In this document: in pieces, positions 10,173 through 22,011 of the stretch | How positions within the stretch are numbered: position 1 is the first letter of the stretch | How the letters are laid out: each line of letters opens with the position of its first letter | NCBI RefSeq assembly: GCF_000247695.1 | Contig: NW_004624778.1 | Span: forward strand, 12,294,556 to 12,358,555 | Source of the DNA: Heterocephalus glaber | Taxonomy: Eukaryota; Chordata; Mammalia; Rodentia; Bathyergidae | DNA length: 64,000 nucleotides | Reading direction: 5' to 3' | The notes under the pieces: model-generated | The model's database searches: none | Seen by the model: only the letters and a program-made list of their open reading frames with translations | What the model was told of the DNA's origin: nothing | Translations under genes and position numbers: made by a program

Positions 10173-11889
10173 GAGAGGGAGAGAGAGATTACAAGGATGG
10201 GGGTATTGTCCCCTGACTGGCATTTTCCACTGTCCCTCTGCAGCAGGGTAGAAGAAGGCTGGATAGGGTTGTTGTGAGGAGCCAGGGGTCTTCTTGGGCG
10301 CATCCTAGTGGAAGCATCCTGCGGGAGCCAGGACAGGCATGAAGAGCCTCACCTCAGGCAGCAGCCGTGGATCTGAGGGCCAGGGCTTGACGAGAGTAGT
10401 CTGAGTGGTCAATTTTGAGTAAATGATTGAATGTGAGAAGCAAGAGAGAGGGATGTGAAAGTTTGCAACTTGGGTGTCACACAACACCTTCCTTGGACCC
10501 CCTTCCAGGCAGCACCCTGACAGCAGGACACTAGGGCAGAGTGAACACATGGTGTGTCCATGGACATGGACATGGGGATAACCTCACATACCAGCTCAGT
10601 AATGCCTGCTCTCAGTATGCACTCGTGGGAATGGCCACCTCCCACCCTGCCCCATCATTCCTGAAAAACAGACTCCCAAAGAGACTCAGATCTTTACTGC
10701 ATTGTGGAAGCATCTGGCTTCCACTCAGGGCAGTCTTACTTCCTTCTAGGGAAAAAAAATAAGGTGAATTTCTCTTCTCTTTTCTATTCATCCCTTCTTC
10801 CTTCCTTTTGTTCTCTTTTTTCTTCCCTGTCTTTCATGAAACAAAAGCTTACAGAAAAACAGGAGCCACATAGATGATTGATGTTTCTGATTCTTGCAGC
10901 CTTCAAATAAAAATTCAGCCACAGTTGCTCTAAGTGAATAGAAAGTTAGAAAAATAATTTGAAGAGAAGAAACCAGACTTGGGATGCCCTGACCCAGGTA
11001 GTCTAGATGGACTTCATGCCTTGTGAAGCCCCCACCACTGCTACCTGCCCTCCTGAGGGCGCCTCGTATCTCAGGCAGGGAGAACACTTTACTCTTGCAC
11101 CATCAACCCACATGATTCCTGCAGAAACCTGCCCACCTGAAGGCACTTCACCTTTCCCTTTGAAAGGGGCAGAGGAGCCCAGTCCAACTTCAGGGTCACC
11201 TAGGAGAGCAAAAGGCTTTGGAAGTGAGAAGCCCCAAGGGAAGAAATTTGGGGATTCTTAAGAGACTGCCTGGGAATCGGGACCAGGCTATTGCCTTGGC
11301 TTTGCCCTGAAGTAGTTCTGACCTCCAGGCCAACACCTCAATACGTATCACTTACCAAATTTTGAATGTGTACCTTGGCTGCACCTGGCAAGCTTTGAAA
11401 ATTCCAAATGCTCCAGCCACAACCCAGGTCTACTGGGTGGCATTGGGGGCATTAGCACTGTCCAGAGCTTCCCAGGTGAGTCTGATGGGCAGCTGAGAAG
11501 CCCTGTCCCCGTGTTAGGGTGAGGACTTCAAAACCGGTTAATCCTCACAGCAGCCCTGCCAGTCCTTATGAATGAGGAAGCTGGGGCTGGAGAGTTGGAT
11601 TAGCTCCCCCCAGACCCGGAGCTTCTCCCTGCTCCCAAAGCCCATTGCTCTCCTGCTTTTCAGGGTGATTGCACCTATGCCCTGTGAGAGTAAGACTGCA
11701 CGTGGCCGATGCAGGGCAGAGAACCAGTGGGAGAGAAAGGGTGTCACTAGAAGAATGATCTCTCTCTCCTTCTCCCCCGACCCCCCGCAGACTCTTTCCA
11801 GGGCGGTTTGATTCTCCATCCTGGGGATGGAGGGCCATTTGACTTTTACACACCTGAGGCTTACTGAGCTGATCCTTGTACTATCTGAG
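10173..11889. other. Intronic sequence, no recognised gene
   Basis: 10760-10830 is T/C-rich. 11545-11640 is weakly MIR-like in reverse. 11375-11500 carries faint DNA-transposon-like text (CACCTGGCAAGCTTTGAAAA). Nothing firmly assignable. Confidence 0.4.
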
Positions 11890-12125
11890 GCTAGTCAGGA
11901 GCGCTGTAGCCTGGATTCAGAAGCCACATCCCTCCGTAGGCTTGAATCCCAGCTCTGCCACTTACAAGCTGTGTAACGTTGGCCTACTGACCTGTTCTTT
12001 CTGTGTTACAGTTTCCTCATCTGCATGTGGGATGATGTCAGAGTTGACAGGAGTGTTAAATGAGGCAGGACATGTAAGGATTGAAAGCAGTGCCTGGAAC
12101 ATAGTAAGCACTCAGTAAATCCCAG
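11890..12125 (+). mobile_element. MIR SINE, near full length
   Basis: GAATCCCAGCTCTGCCACTT, CAAGCTGTGTAACGTTGGCC, CAGTTTCCTCATCTGCATG and GTGCCTGGAACATAGTAAGCACTCAGTAAA are all in MIR order. Confidence 0.85.
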
Positions 12126-12773
12126 GCACTCAAACAATCACTATTGTAATTATACAATTGAGCAGGCACCAAAAGGGCTGTGTTCCTGAATCCGTGAGAG
12201 ATGACCACTTTGGTCAGTGTTTGCCCTTGAAACTACCTGGTCTCTGCTAGGAGAAAAATTCCTGGGGTACAGGGTCCATGCCTGGAATTGTGAAGGGAGA
12301 GGAAGGAGCCAGATCCCTCTGTCATCCCTCCTTGGCCACACCCTAGTGTGGTCCAGTGGTCTCACCACGGTCATTGCCACCCCTTCCAGCCCCCTCAACC
12401 TGTCTCGGGAAAAGCCTTCTGCTTGGGCAGTGGGTAAGTGGGATGACCTCTGAGTCCCTTGGCCCCAGCAAAACAGTAAATCTCCCCTCTCTCACCCTGT
12501 CACTCAGCCCAAGCCCTGCTGGGGAGTATGGCCTGCCCATATGGTTCAGCCTGCAGCCTAGGAGGGGCTCTGGGCCTGGGACTTTGTTTGGGGCTTCCCA
12601 AATATTGAGTCAGGGTCAGGACAACAGCAGTGCCTTTCATAGGCTCTCTGAGAGCAGCTGAGGGGGGTGCAGGCAGAAGGCAGATGACCGAAGCCACCCA
12701 TTCTTTACTGACTGAGGGATGGCAGCACAGGGTCCAGCGTGAATGACAGTGGCCATCTTGGTTCCCATGTTAA

Positions 12774-12865
12774 GAAAGAAAGGGAGGGGAAGGAAGGTAA
12801 GATGAGAGAAGGAGCCAGAAAAGGAGGAATGAAGGAAGGAGGGAGAGTGAGAAAGGGAAGGAGCA
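12774..12865 (+). repeat. Purine-rich (GGAA/GAAA) tract
   Basis: About 90 bases almost entirely A and G with scattered T and C. Confidence 0.8.
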
Positions 12866-13096
12866 GACCCACATCTCAGAAAAGAGCAAGCACCAGGGGC
12901 TTTCCTCACACAGTTCCCACCTGCAGGCTGAGTTTATGTTCAGAGCTGTGTGGAGCCCTAGGCTCAGCTGTCCCCCTTCTGGGGCCTTAAATACTGCTGC
13001 CCCCAGACCAAGAACTGCAACAAAGCCAAGACAAACTCCAGCTCTGCCTCCTAGCTCCTTCTGGGAAGGAGGAAGGGGCAGGGTGTGCAGGGGGGT

Positions 13097-13126
13097 GTGT
13101 GTCTGTCTGTCTGTCTGTCTGTCTGT
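13097..13126 (+). repeat. (GTCT)n microsatellite
   Basis: Seven uninterrupted tetranucleotide units, preceded by GTGTGT. Confidence 0.95.
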
Positions 13127-13724
13127 TGCCTGGTCACGCATTCCATCTCCCAGACGATGTGTGATGTGTGTCTGTCTGGCTGCACACGTCTGCCTCACTT
13201 CCAAAGGGTGGTTTGCAGTTCAGATTAACTGCTCCAGGCTAGAAATGGTATTTTCTTCACCCTACCCCAACTCCCCCCCACTCCTAGTGCTTCACTCCCC
13301 GCTCAGCTTCCCTATCCCTGAAGGGGCTTGGCAATGTGGAAAGATGTGGGAAAGCTGCTGGCCAGGGGTCCGCATGCTGAGGGCTGGGAAGCCTAACAGT
13401 CCTGTGCATTTCCTGTCCCTCCTGAGGGGCACATGGGCAGGACCTCAGGATGAGGTAAGAGTAGAGCCACTCAGTTCACCTGTCCATAAAATATTACTTT
13501 CAATGACTCCATGGGGATGTTTGGGGTGGTTGCCCTCTGGTCTTCAGGGGAAATTGGTGGGGGGCGGTCCCTTCCTGGGGGCAGAGTAGGAAAGTATTTA
13601 CTACCCACAATAGCCTGACCTGGTACTCTTCTCAGGGGCCATGGCGCTCATCTTTGGAGATAAGCTCGTTCTTATAAAGCACAGTTGTGATGCCCTAAAG
13701 AGACCTCTTTATTTCAGGGAGGGT

Positions 13725-13835
13725 TCTGAATGCTTAAGGTCTAGATCCCACTCTGCCCCCCACTCCTAGGAAGACTTTGGGTGGGCTATCTCTCCTCTCT
13801 GGCCTCAGTTTCCTCACCTATAAATAAATGGCCTG
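13725..13835 (+). mobile_element. MIR SINE fragment
   Basis: CTAGATCCCACTCTGCC and GGCCTCAGTTTCCTCACCTATAAATAAATGG match the MIR core. Confidence 0.6.
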
Positions 13836-14454
13836 GCGTGAAGCAACTGAGGGCCTTCCAGCGCCATCAGTGAATCCCTGGACCATGTTCCTCTCATGTC
13901 TCAATGCCTTCCAGGGTCACACAGGGGCATTTTACCCCTGCCTGGCTGCTCACCTGCCCTGCAGGGCCTGCATTGTCAAGGACTCACCTGAAGGAGGTCA
14001 GGGAAGCAGGGCGAACAGCCTGAAGGTGAAGCAGTGGCCTTTGTTGATAAGATTCTTGCATCTGGGAGAGGGAGGGTTGTGGCTGAAATAGGAACTGAAC
14101 ACAGACTGGTTGCCATCAGGTTAGAATTAGGGGATTGCCCTTGAGAAAGGTCATTGTGGACAATGACAAGAAGCTCTTATACTTCTGTGCAGGGTGGAGG
14201 TGGCTTGTCATCCCCCAGTAGGTGCAGGCCAGCAGTGATCCAAATGCTAGGAGGGCACAATGACATCATAGTGAGCCATCCATTTTGTGTTGGCCAAAAT
14301 TGCCCCATGTGGACCTCCCTACACCAAGCCCTTAAAGCCTGCAATCACTCAGATCAGGCCTCTGTCCTATTGCTTCCTTAGCAGGGAGTGCTGAACCACA
14401 GAGAAGCCCTAAGTCATTTTCTCTGGGTTTGAGAATGTATTATTAGCCTGCAAC
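13836..14454. other. Intronic sequence, nothing recognised
   Basis: No exon signals or identifiable repeat. Confidence 0.45.
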
Positions 14455-14660
14455 ATCAGGCCTGCATGCAAATCTGAGAACTGTTATGTACTAGTCATGT
14501 GATCTTGGATGGGTTTCTTATTTTTTCCAAGCCTCAGTTTTCTGAATGGTAAAGTGGGGGTGATAGCAATACTTCATAGGGTTGCTACGAGGATTGCACG
14601 AAATAATGTTTGTAAAAAGCTTAGTAGTCACTGGCTCTCAGTAACTACTCAGAATGCCAA
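14455..14660 (+). mobile_element. MIR SINE
   Basis: GTCATGTGATCTTGGATGGG, CCTCAGTTTTCTGAATGGTAAAGTGGGGGTGA and GGGTTGCTACGAGGATTGCACGAAAT match MIR. Confidence 0.8.
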
Positions 14661-14872
14661 TGATTCAACTGGACTTTGCTTGTGCTAACAGTGGGAGCAA
14701 TTTGCAATTTAGTTTAATCATCAGGTATGCATTGATAGTGTGAGACTAGCCTGGTGTGAAGCTCTGGACATACCATGTTCATGACCTAGAAGACTCAAGA
14801 TTGTTCTAATGTTAGTCCTTCCTACATTGATCTCTAGATTCAAGACAGTCCCAAACAAAATCCCAGCAGGCT

Positions 14873-14967
14873 GGGGGCCAGGGATTTAGCTCAGTGGTGC
14901 CGCTGCCTGCCTCGAAAGCGCAAGGTCCTGAATTCAATCCCTGGTACTAAAAAAAAAAAAAAAAAAA
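14873..14967 (+). mobile_element. ID-type SINE (GGTCC group) with target-site duplication
   Basis: Body GGGATTTAGCTCAGTGG (box A) through TTCAATCCCTGGTAC (box B region) and an A-tail of about 19. CCAGCAGGCT flanks it at 14863-14872 and 14970-14979. Internal pol III boxes are recognisable. Confidence 0.93.
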
Positions 14968-15060
14968 TGCCAGCAGGCTTTCTGGTAGAAATTGGTAAGC
15001 TGATTCTAAAATGCAGATGGAAACTCAAAGGACCTAGAACATCTACAGGAGTCTTCAAAA

Positions 15061-15094
15061 AGAAGAAAAAAAAAAAGAAGAAGAAGAAGAAAAC
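15061..15094 (+). repeat. A-rich / (GAA)n tract
   Basis: A11 followed by five GAA-type units. Confidence 0.85.
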
Positions 15095-15178
15095 CTTTGA
15101 AGTATAGATCAAGAGATGATTTTTGCTCTCGAGCAGCTTAAAGCTCTTTTGGGGAGACTAGACATTTCAGGGAGACCA

Positions 15179-15297
15179 CACCTCAGTTCCCCAGGAATGT
15201 AGGGTAATGGTTAAGGACAGACACTAGAGCCTGACCCCACCTCAGTTCCCCAGGAATGTAGGGTAATGGTTAAGGACAGACACTAGAGCCTGACCCC
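15179..15297 (+). repeat. Perfect 59-bp tandem duplication
   Basis: The segment starting CACCTCAGTTCCCCAGG at 15179 recurs without a mismatch at 15238. The second copy ends at 15297 with CTGACCCC. The unit spans the 5' end of the adjoining MIR. Zero divergence indicates a recent event, or an assembly artefact. Confidence 0.95.
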
Positions 15298-15464
15298 TGG
15301 CTTTGAATGTCAGCTTTACCAAGAGCTAGCTTATGACCTTGGGTAGGGCACCTTTCACCTCTCAGTACTCCAGATGTCTCTTCTACAAAATGGCAAAATC
15401 GCAGGGCCACTGCCATAGGACCATTGTAAGGATTAAACATTGTAAGTGTGTCTACTGACAAGGC
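15204..15464 (+). mobile_element. MIR SINE with duplicated 5' end
   Basis: GTAATGGTTAAGGACAGACACTAGAGCC is the MIR start (consensus GTATAGTGGTTAAGAGC). It is followed by CTTATGACCTTGGGTAGGGC and an AAAATGGCAAAAT region. The first part is present twice because of the tandem duplication. Confidence 0.8.
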
Positions 15465-17539
15465 ACGCTCTGCCAACAGAATGCCAAGATCAATCTTGTT
15501 GCTTGAGCTGACTTAGAATTCCTCATCTAATGGGAAAAATAAGACACATATTCAGAGGGCAGTGTTTAATGGAGAGCACATGACCAGAACACTCAGTAAT
15601 GCTAAGAGAGGCTCAGAGGCCAGACAGCTTTCAGCTGGGTTGGCAGGAGACTGTACAAAAAAGCAGAACCAGGTATGGTTCCCTCGGAGGAAATGTCCTC
15701 AGTGGCCAAGGCTGTTCTGATGTGGGGGAGGGATGGAAATGGAATGAGGACAGAGTTCCTACTCCTAGAATGTCCTGTGCAGAAGGAAAGCCTGGAAGTG
15801 TGAGCTGCCCTTCCCAAAGGGTGAAAGGCTGGAGCTAAGGACCTCATGCTCTCCGAGTCTGCCTCCTCTTTCTCTGAGACCCAGACTGGGAGTTACCTGC
15901 CCAGGGTCACTTGGCCGAAGGTTAAACACAGAGGAAGTTTCCAGCAGACTGGGAGTGAACAAAGATCTGATAGCAAGGAGCTGGGAGGTGCTGCCTAGGG
16001 CCTTACAAGGCTGTTTCTGGAGTGTCGCATTCCAGGGGGCGTTGTGGGTAGGGGACACCTCCAGTGTGAGTCACCAAGAGGCAGGCTGCCAAGTTCGACA
16101 GGATGCCCAGCAGAGCCCTTTGGCCTGGGCCCAGCTCAACAGCCCCCTCCCCACCCCACCTCCTGACACACGTACCCCACCAGGCTTGGGCATGTTTCCT
16201 GAAAGACTAAGAAAGTGCCCGGAGCTGGAGGGGCTGCCCGAGGCACCCGGCACCCACCCACCCACCCGCTGGGGCTTGGGGCCAGATCTCTGAGAGCAGC
16301 GGTCCTGCAAGGGAGGACGTGACCGGCAGCCTTCATTCTCAGAGGCCAGGGATTTCAGAGGAATGCAGCCAACTCGGGCTCTGAAGTTCCCACTTCAGAC
16401 CCCGCCCGGCTGGAGCCAAGGGCGCCTGCAGTCTCCACCTTAGAAATCAGAGAGGCAAGCGTCACAGGCTGCATTGTGTAGAGGAACACGTCCTCCCCGT
16501 GGCTTCTGTGCACCAGCTCACCTCTTGATGTTCCTGAATTACCTTGTCCTTCTGCAGGGCCGGGGGCCTCCCTCTAGCCAGCTTCTTTCCCCTAAATCCC
16601 TGACCCCCTTCCACCCCCCCCCCCCAAGTTCACCTTCTCACACCATCTGCCCAGGAGCATCTTAGCCCTTGGAATGGAACTCCTAAGAATGTCACATCCC
16701 TGTCTTTGAGGTCCTGAGCAGACCTGAGGGAGAAAAGGGAAACTGCACCAACCCTACACAATGGCTCAAACCTAGAAGGGATGACACCAGCAGAAACAGG
16801 GACATTCGACCCTGAAATAACTATACAGGCTTCCTGCATGGTTGGCCAGGCAGACTGAGAGCCACACTCAGGGCAGATGAAGAAACAGGCCCCAACAGGG
16901 ACACGATTTGCCCAAGACCCTACAGTAGACAAAGCCAGAGCAGGGTTTAAGGTCCAAGGCTCCTTAGCCTCAGGCTTTCAAATCATTTTTGTGGTTTTTA
17001 CTCCATTTTCTTTGTTCTTAAGAAAAAGGCAAGTTCTGGCAGGGACAGAAGCAGGGCCACCAGAGACTCAGAGGAAAGAGGAGACAGCTGGATCCAAGGG
17101 TTAGGCTCCTCCTGCTGCCCACCCCATGCTGGATGGAAACTGCCCCTGTGCCCCGCCTGACCCAGCAGCCCTGGGCTTTCTCCTCTCAGTGGGAGCAAAT
17201 AGTTCAGAGATGCAGGAATGTGCTTGTGGCATGCCCAGAGAGCCAAGGGCCAGCCTTTAATCAGTGTATCCATCTCCCCAGTGCTCTCAGAGCCTCTGCT
17301 GCCCTCTCTGTAGCTTTCATCATCTCCCTCCAGACTTCTCCACTGAGTGTCTTCCCCAGCCAGATCCCATGGGCCCTGTTTGTATCCCACCCATTTCCCC
17401 AAATATCCCCAGACTTTTCTGTCTCCAGAGCCATCCCTGATCACCAGGGCTGTCAACATTTGCTATCTGTGGTTGCTGGTCTCCTTTCAGGAGTCTGTTC
17501 CTGTCTTACTAAACATCGGGTGACTTTGCCCAGGTAGCA
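15465..17539. other. Intronic sequence; mild CpG cluster about 16020-16450
   Basis: 16020-16450 has more CpG and CCCGCC-like text than its surroundings, but no transcript features. 16860-16965 looks like an inverted MIR (GATGAAGAAACAGGCCCCAA, TTTGCCCAAGACC). A C-run lies at about 16614-16625. 17280-17440 is C/T-rich. Confidence 0.45.
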
Positions 17540-18400
17540 TTCCATGAATATTTGTTAAGGCCCACTCTGTGCCGAGACTAGGCTAGAAAGGGGATTCAAA
17601 AGTGAGCAGAAAAACCAAATAATTTTCCCTCAGTGGCACTTACATTTTAATGAGTGGCTGACTAACATAAAGGCAACAGATTCATAAGCAAGTAAAGTTC
17701 AGTAAGTTTGCAAGGCATCTAGGCAGCTCTGGGGAAACATCCCAGGCAAAGAAAACCAGCGGTAGATGAGGGGTATGCCTGCTCTGTGGAGGAACATCAA
17801 GGAGGCCAGGAACTGGGGGTAGGAGGAACTCAGGTCATTGGGGTCAGGGATCTGCAGGCCATCATAAGGATTTGTGGTAGCTATAAGTGGGGTAGAATGC
17901 ATCAGGGTTGTTGATCAGGGAAGGCAAGATCTGACTTGAGTTTTAATAGGATCACTGGGTTGGGAGTAGTCTGAAAGGGTGGGCTGTAGGCAGGGAAACC
18001 AGCTTAAAGGCTATAGGGGGCATTCAAGTGACATATAGAAGATCAATTAGGGTAGGGAGACAAAACAGAGTTTGGGTCCACTTGGCAGGGCAAGCTGAGT
18101 GGGCAGCTGAAGTGCAAGAGAAGGTTGGAGTTGAGGTGACCAAAGGTTGGAGGCTAGACAAGTGGAAGGGGGTTAGCACTAATTGAGACGGGGATGGTGA
18201 TGCAGGAGGAGCAGGCTGTGGGGGGCAAGACTGCTACTGGACATGTCACACTGAATGTAGACTAGACAGAAAGTGGACACACTGAGCAGGCAGCTAGAGT
18301 CCTGTGTTCAGAGGGCCGTCAGGATAGAAACAGGCCCCTGGGAGCCATTAGGTGGCATGTAAGGCCAGGAGACTAGATGCAGTCACCAGGAGAGGAGGGT
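17540..18400 (+). mobile_element. Ancient mammalian interspersed repeat, family not named
   Basis: The stretch reads like a widespread old mammalian repeat: GAATATTTGTTAAGGCCCACTCTGTGCC, GATCTGACTTGAGTTTTAATAGGATCACTGG, and GGACATGTCACACTGAATG. I recognise the pattern but cannot assign the family reliably. A related segment seems to lie at 38220-38720. Confidence 0.5.
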
Positions 18401-18932
18401 GGATTGTAAAAAGGCTGATCACTTTGATACAGGAGCTGTTTACAGTGGTCCACAGTCATGAAAGGGTGGCTGATGACTAGCATAGAAGGAATGGAAAAAG
18501 AAAGGCTGAGGCACCCCCCACCAGGTCCCCTTTTCCAGGCTGGCCCAAAGGAGGGCATGAGGGAGGTAGTAATTACCCTTAGAGACTGGGAGGTTTCTCC
18601 TAGGGAGGAACAGGGTGGGGCAGGCTGCAGCCCCATGTCTCCAAACCTCCTGACATTTCATGGGAAAATGATGTCCTTTTATAATTTCATTCCTTGGTGA
18701 GGTTTAAGTTTCAGCTTCCGGAAATGGACCCAGAGGATAGGATAGGTGCCTAGGGCTATCTTTGCTCCCAATGCTTTATATAACCCAGACCTCTCCCCAC
18801 AGCCATTTACAACTTTGACTTTGGTCGCGTGGTGCCAATAAGATTAAGTTTTTCACACCCACTATATTTTGTGCTCTGTATTTCTGACAAAATGTTTCCT
18901 GCCTCCATGACGATATCTCAGTAAACAGAATT
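18401..18932. other. Intronic sequence, nothing firmly recognised
   Basis: Contains TTTATATAACCC at about 18775 and an AATAAGATTAAG region. This could be the remnant of an old LTR, but no termini are visible. Confidence 0.35.
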
Positions 18933-19192
18933 CATTTGGCCCTCTGCATCCTCGGGTTGCACGTCTGTGGATTCAACCAACTGCAGATCAAAAATATTCA
19001 GAGAAAAAAATTCCAGAATGTTCCAAAAAGCAAAACCTGAATTTACCATGCACTGACTACTCTGATGAATCCATCCAATATGTGTAGGCTGTGTGTAGAC
19101 ACACCATTTTATATGAAGGACTTGAGCACCCACAGATGTTGGTATTTGCAGGGGGCCCTGGAACCCACATCCCAGGATGCTGAGGGACACTA
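18933..19192 (+). mobile_element. TcMar-Tigger-type DNA transposon (MITE)
   Basis: The terminal inverted repeats CATTTGGCCCTCTGCATCC and GGATGCTGAGGGACACTA resemble the Tigger/MER2-type end TTGGCCCTCCGTATCC. Internal text GATTCAACCAACTGCAGATC, AAAATATTCAGAG and ATTTTATATGAAGGACTTGAGCACCC is characteristic. Non-autonomous and fossil. The exact subfamily is uncertain. Confidence 0.85.
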
Positions 19193-19970
19193 CCTTGGAG
19201 GAAGATGTCATGCTTGGTAGCCATAGGCTCCAACGGACTGCCCTCCTCCCTCCTTTTTCTTTTTAATGATTAGCCTAGCTGAAGTTCATCTTCCCTAAAA
19301 CTTGCTCCCAAATACTTCTTTGAGATCACCGTACAAATACCTGAGCTGGAAAATGGAGTAGTTCAAAATGATACACACCCCATCCCTCAGTTTGGTTGGA
19401 GATCGTTGCCATTCCCTGAGGAAATGAAGGCCTTTTAGGCGATTCTGCTTCCCAAGAAGCCAATAAACAACAACAAAAACTGTGTTGCTTAGCCCAGACT
19501 TACAGACGAGATACAGAGATGGTGTCCTAGCCATCCATGCCTGTACAGTGCTAGCAGTGGGACACCAAAAAAATAAAGCAAAATTAGCTTGGGCTTGCCT
19601 CTGTACTTCTTACCTTCTCTCCTGCTCTACTGGTACAGAAAAGCATCCCCATTTCTCCAGAGGAGATGGAGATCTTTCAAGCTTGCTGTCTAGCAGCCCA
19701 AGGGATATCTTTGAGCGCACCCCTCCCAAGGAAGTGCCACAGGATTATCCTATCTCATGTACCCCATTCTCTCCCCCATGTGCTCCTTCAGCAGATTTAT
19801 ACTTCCAAGCTAAGTAGAAGGCTGAAGGCAGGGGTGAGCCTTTAACCAGTGTAGAGTCACACTGAGCAAGGAATCTGGGAATCTGTGAGCATCCCAACAG
19901 CAGTAATGGAAGGAGCTGGTGGATGATCAGAGAGAACCAAGTCTAAGGGCCATGAAGACTCAAGAGCTAA
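19193..19970. other. Intronic sequence, nothing recognised
   Basis: Includes a short AT-rich patch near 19560-19590. No exon or named repeat. Confidence 0.45.
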
Positions 19971-20058
19971 GAGCTGGGGATTTAGCTCAGTGGTTCCGCC
20001 GCCTGCCTTGAAAGTACAAGGTCCTGAGTTCAATCCCTGGTACCAAAAAAAAAAAAAA
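19971..20058 (+). mobile_element. ID-type SINE (GGTCC group) with target-site duplication
   Basis: GATTTAGCTCAGTGG, AAGGTCCTGAGTTCAATCC and an A-tail of about 15. The 15-bp flanks AGACTCAAGAGCTAA (19956-19970) and AGACTGAAGAGCTAA (20059-20073) differ at one base. Confidence 0.93.
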
Positions 20059-21514
20059 AGACTGAAGAGCTAATACCCTTGGCTAAACTCCCACCCAGCA
20101 TCCCAGCTCCCAGAGGGCTTCCCCAGGGTGGGGAAGGGTCTTAGGCCAAGAAGGGATGCATTTTGGCTGGGGCTCCCAGAGATGGGTGGCTCTGGCCAAC
20201 ACGAGGATTGCCCTTTCAGTAGCAACTTCTTGAGATGGTGAATAGAGAGAAAATGTGGGAGAAGAGGGGAATTTGAGGATATTCTTCCCAGAATAGCTTT
20301 TAAACTAGGGCAGCTTAGAAACCACCTAGGATGATTTAAAGCAGGTGGGATTGAAGCAGATGCCCTCTGGAAATGCCTGTCAGACCCTACTTTGTCAGAA
20401 CTCGGTAGGTTTTCCTGATTGTTCAGCAGATCTCAGGATGAAGCTTGGGACATTCCTTCCCCCAGGCCCCTTGTGTATATTGCATTAGAGTCAGCACCTG
20501 ACAAAGAGGAGATCCACAACATCTGTGGAGGGAGGGAGGGAGGGAGGGAAGATGATGGGCATGTGGATGGGTGGGTGAGTTGGTACATGGGTGAGGGCTA
20601 CTTGTAGACTCTAAATTAGCCTGCTACAGTTGTGGCGGGGGGGGGGGGTTCCTTAACAGAACATGGAAATCATAAATGGTTAGTTTTGCATTTGCTTCCT
20701 GCTTTAGTAGATGTTACCGTCACTTTAGGAGTAAGTCATGGTCCAGAGTCCTCTGCACCCTGCTGGTGTGCCTTAGCTTCTCCACAGCCTGATTTCCCCA
20801 AGGTCACAGTTTCTTGCAGATTTTGAGAAAGGGTCATCTCCTGTTCAGAGTGGGGAGGATGGCAACCCCTTCTTAGTTACATTTTACTTTGTTTCAGTTT
20901 CTTAAAAAGCTTTTAAAGAGGTGCCGGGATCCCCTAGGCTCTTTCAGAGAGGTGGGCCTGAGTTCCCCAAGAGCTTATTTACCTGGAAGATGGACAAGAC
21001 CTCCTTCCTCTGGATCCCTGGACTCAAGTTCAACACTTAAGTACACTTCCCTGCTTTTTTGTTACCAGCTTGATAACAAAGAATTTTTGTTAGGGAAGAA
21101 TTTCAGAACGTTAAGAGAAATGCTCTCTCTTTGTCTAAGAGTTCAATGTTTGTAGAAAATGTGAGGTTCTTCCCCTACATGAGCCTCGGCCATTCATGCC
21201 TAGGGAAACCTGAACCACCTGATCTCCCCAGCCTCAGCAAGTTACCATCTTTTACATTCTGAACGTGACTGGAAACACAGGTTTAAGGCAGAACACGCAA
21301 ACAACCCCTGACAGCCCCTTTTTGAAAGTGGCAAACATTTCACCATTCTGTATGATTTGGAAGCAGCAAGAGTCTGTGTATAGGAAGCGAGGGTGAGCTG
21401 ATTGCCACAGACATTATTATGAGGAAGGGGTAACTGAACTTCTGCTAATGCTTCATGCACCCCTGTGATCAAATGGAGAGTCCTGGGGGAATTGTTTCTA
21501 GGTTCTTGGTATTC
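20059..21514. other. Intronic sequence with short simple repeats
   Basis: (GGGA)n at about 20526-20549 and a run of about 12 G at 20637-20648. No gene-like segment. Confidence 0.5.
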
Positions 21515-22011
21515 TGAATGAAGAGTTGAGCAAGACACTAAGTAGGAGTAACAAGAGTAAGATTTATTGAAAGCAAAAGAACAAAAATACTTTCTACAGG
21601 GTGAGAGCAGACCAGTGAGAAGAGCTCACTGCCCTGATAGGAGTAGGTGCTGGATCTCTTAAGTCCTGGGGATTATGAGAGAAGATCGATAACTGAGGAT
21701 GGACAGGAGTCATGGCCCAATGAGGTACCTAACTCGGCCCACCCATTAGGTGGGGAAGTTTCTGACCATACAAGGTTTTTAGAGGAAGTGTGGTGTTCAG
21801 AGCCCACAGAGTGGGAGGTCCTAAAACCATAATGCAAATGAGGGTGGGTGCAGACCAGGTTTATGTACTTTGGGTTTCACACATGCTTGGGGTGTTTGGA
21901 AGGGACAGGGTGACCTTTGTCTGTTGGTTTTCTGATATTTTGACATAGTTGTCCTTGTAGGTTTCTGCTCCATTGGGCTGTGCCAGCGTGATTTGTAATG
22001 GGTATTTGACA
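21515..22011 (-). mobile_element. Solo LTR-like element (endogenous retrovirus type)
   Basis: On the minus strand the segment can be read as starting TGTCAAATACC and ending CTCTTCATTCA, with a CAATAAA polyadenylation signal about 65 bp before that end. The CTCTTCTCACTGG / CTGTAGAAAGT region before the signal resembles a U3-R boundary. No clear direct repeat flanks it and no internal retroviral gene is visible. I infer an old solo LTR of unassigned class. Confidence 0.45.

Larger units (their letters stand above)
12126..13724. other. Intronic sequence with low-complexity tracts
   Basis: Holds the longest open frame of the window (12936-13589 +, 217 codons). It runs through a GTCT microsatellite, has no recognisable domain and no good splice context, so I do not call it a gene. 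Confidence 0.5.

Noticed and set aside
12936..13589. Longest open frame in the window (217 codons, +)
   Set aside because: Runs through a GTCT microsatellite giving a CVCLSVCLS-like peptide. No known domain, poor start context, no splice signals.
14881..14940. tRNA gene, because of TAGCTCAGTGG and TTCAATCC boxes
   Set aside because: Same box pair recurs at many ID SINEs with A-tails and target duplications. No cloverleaf with a proper acceptor stem.
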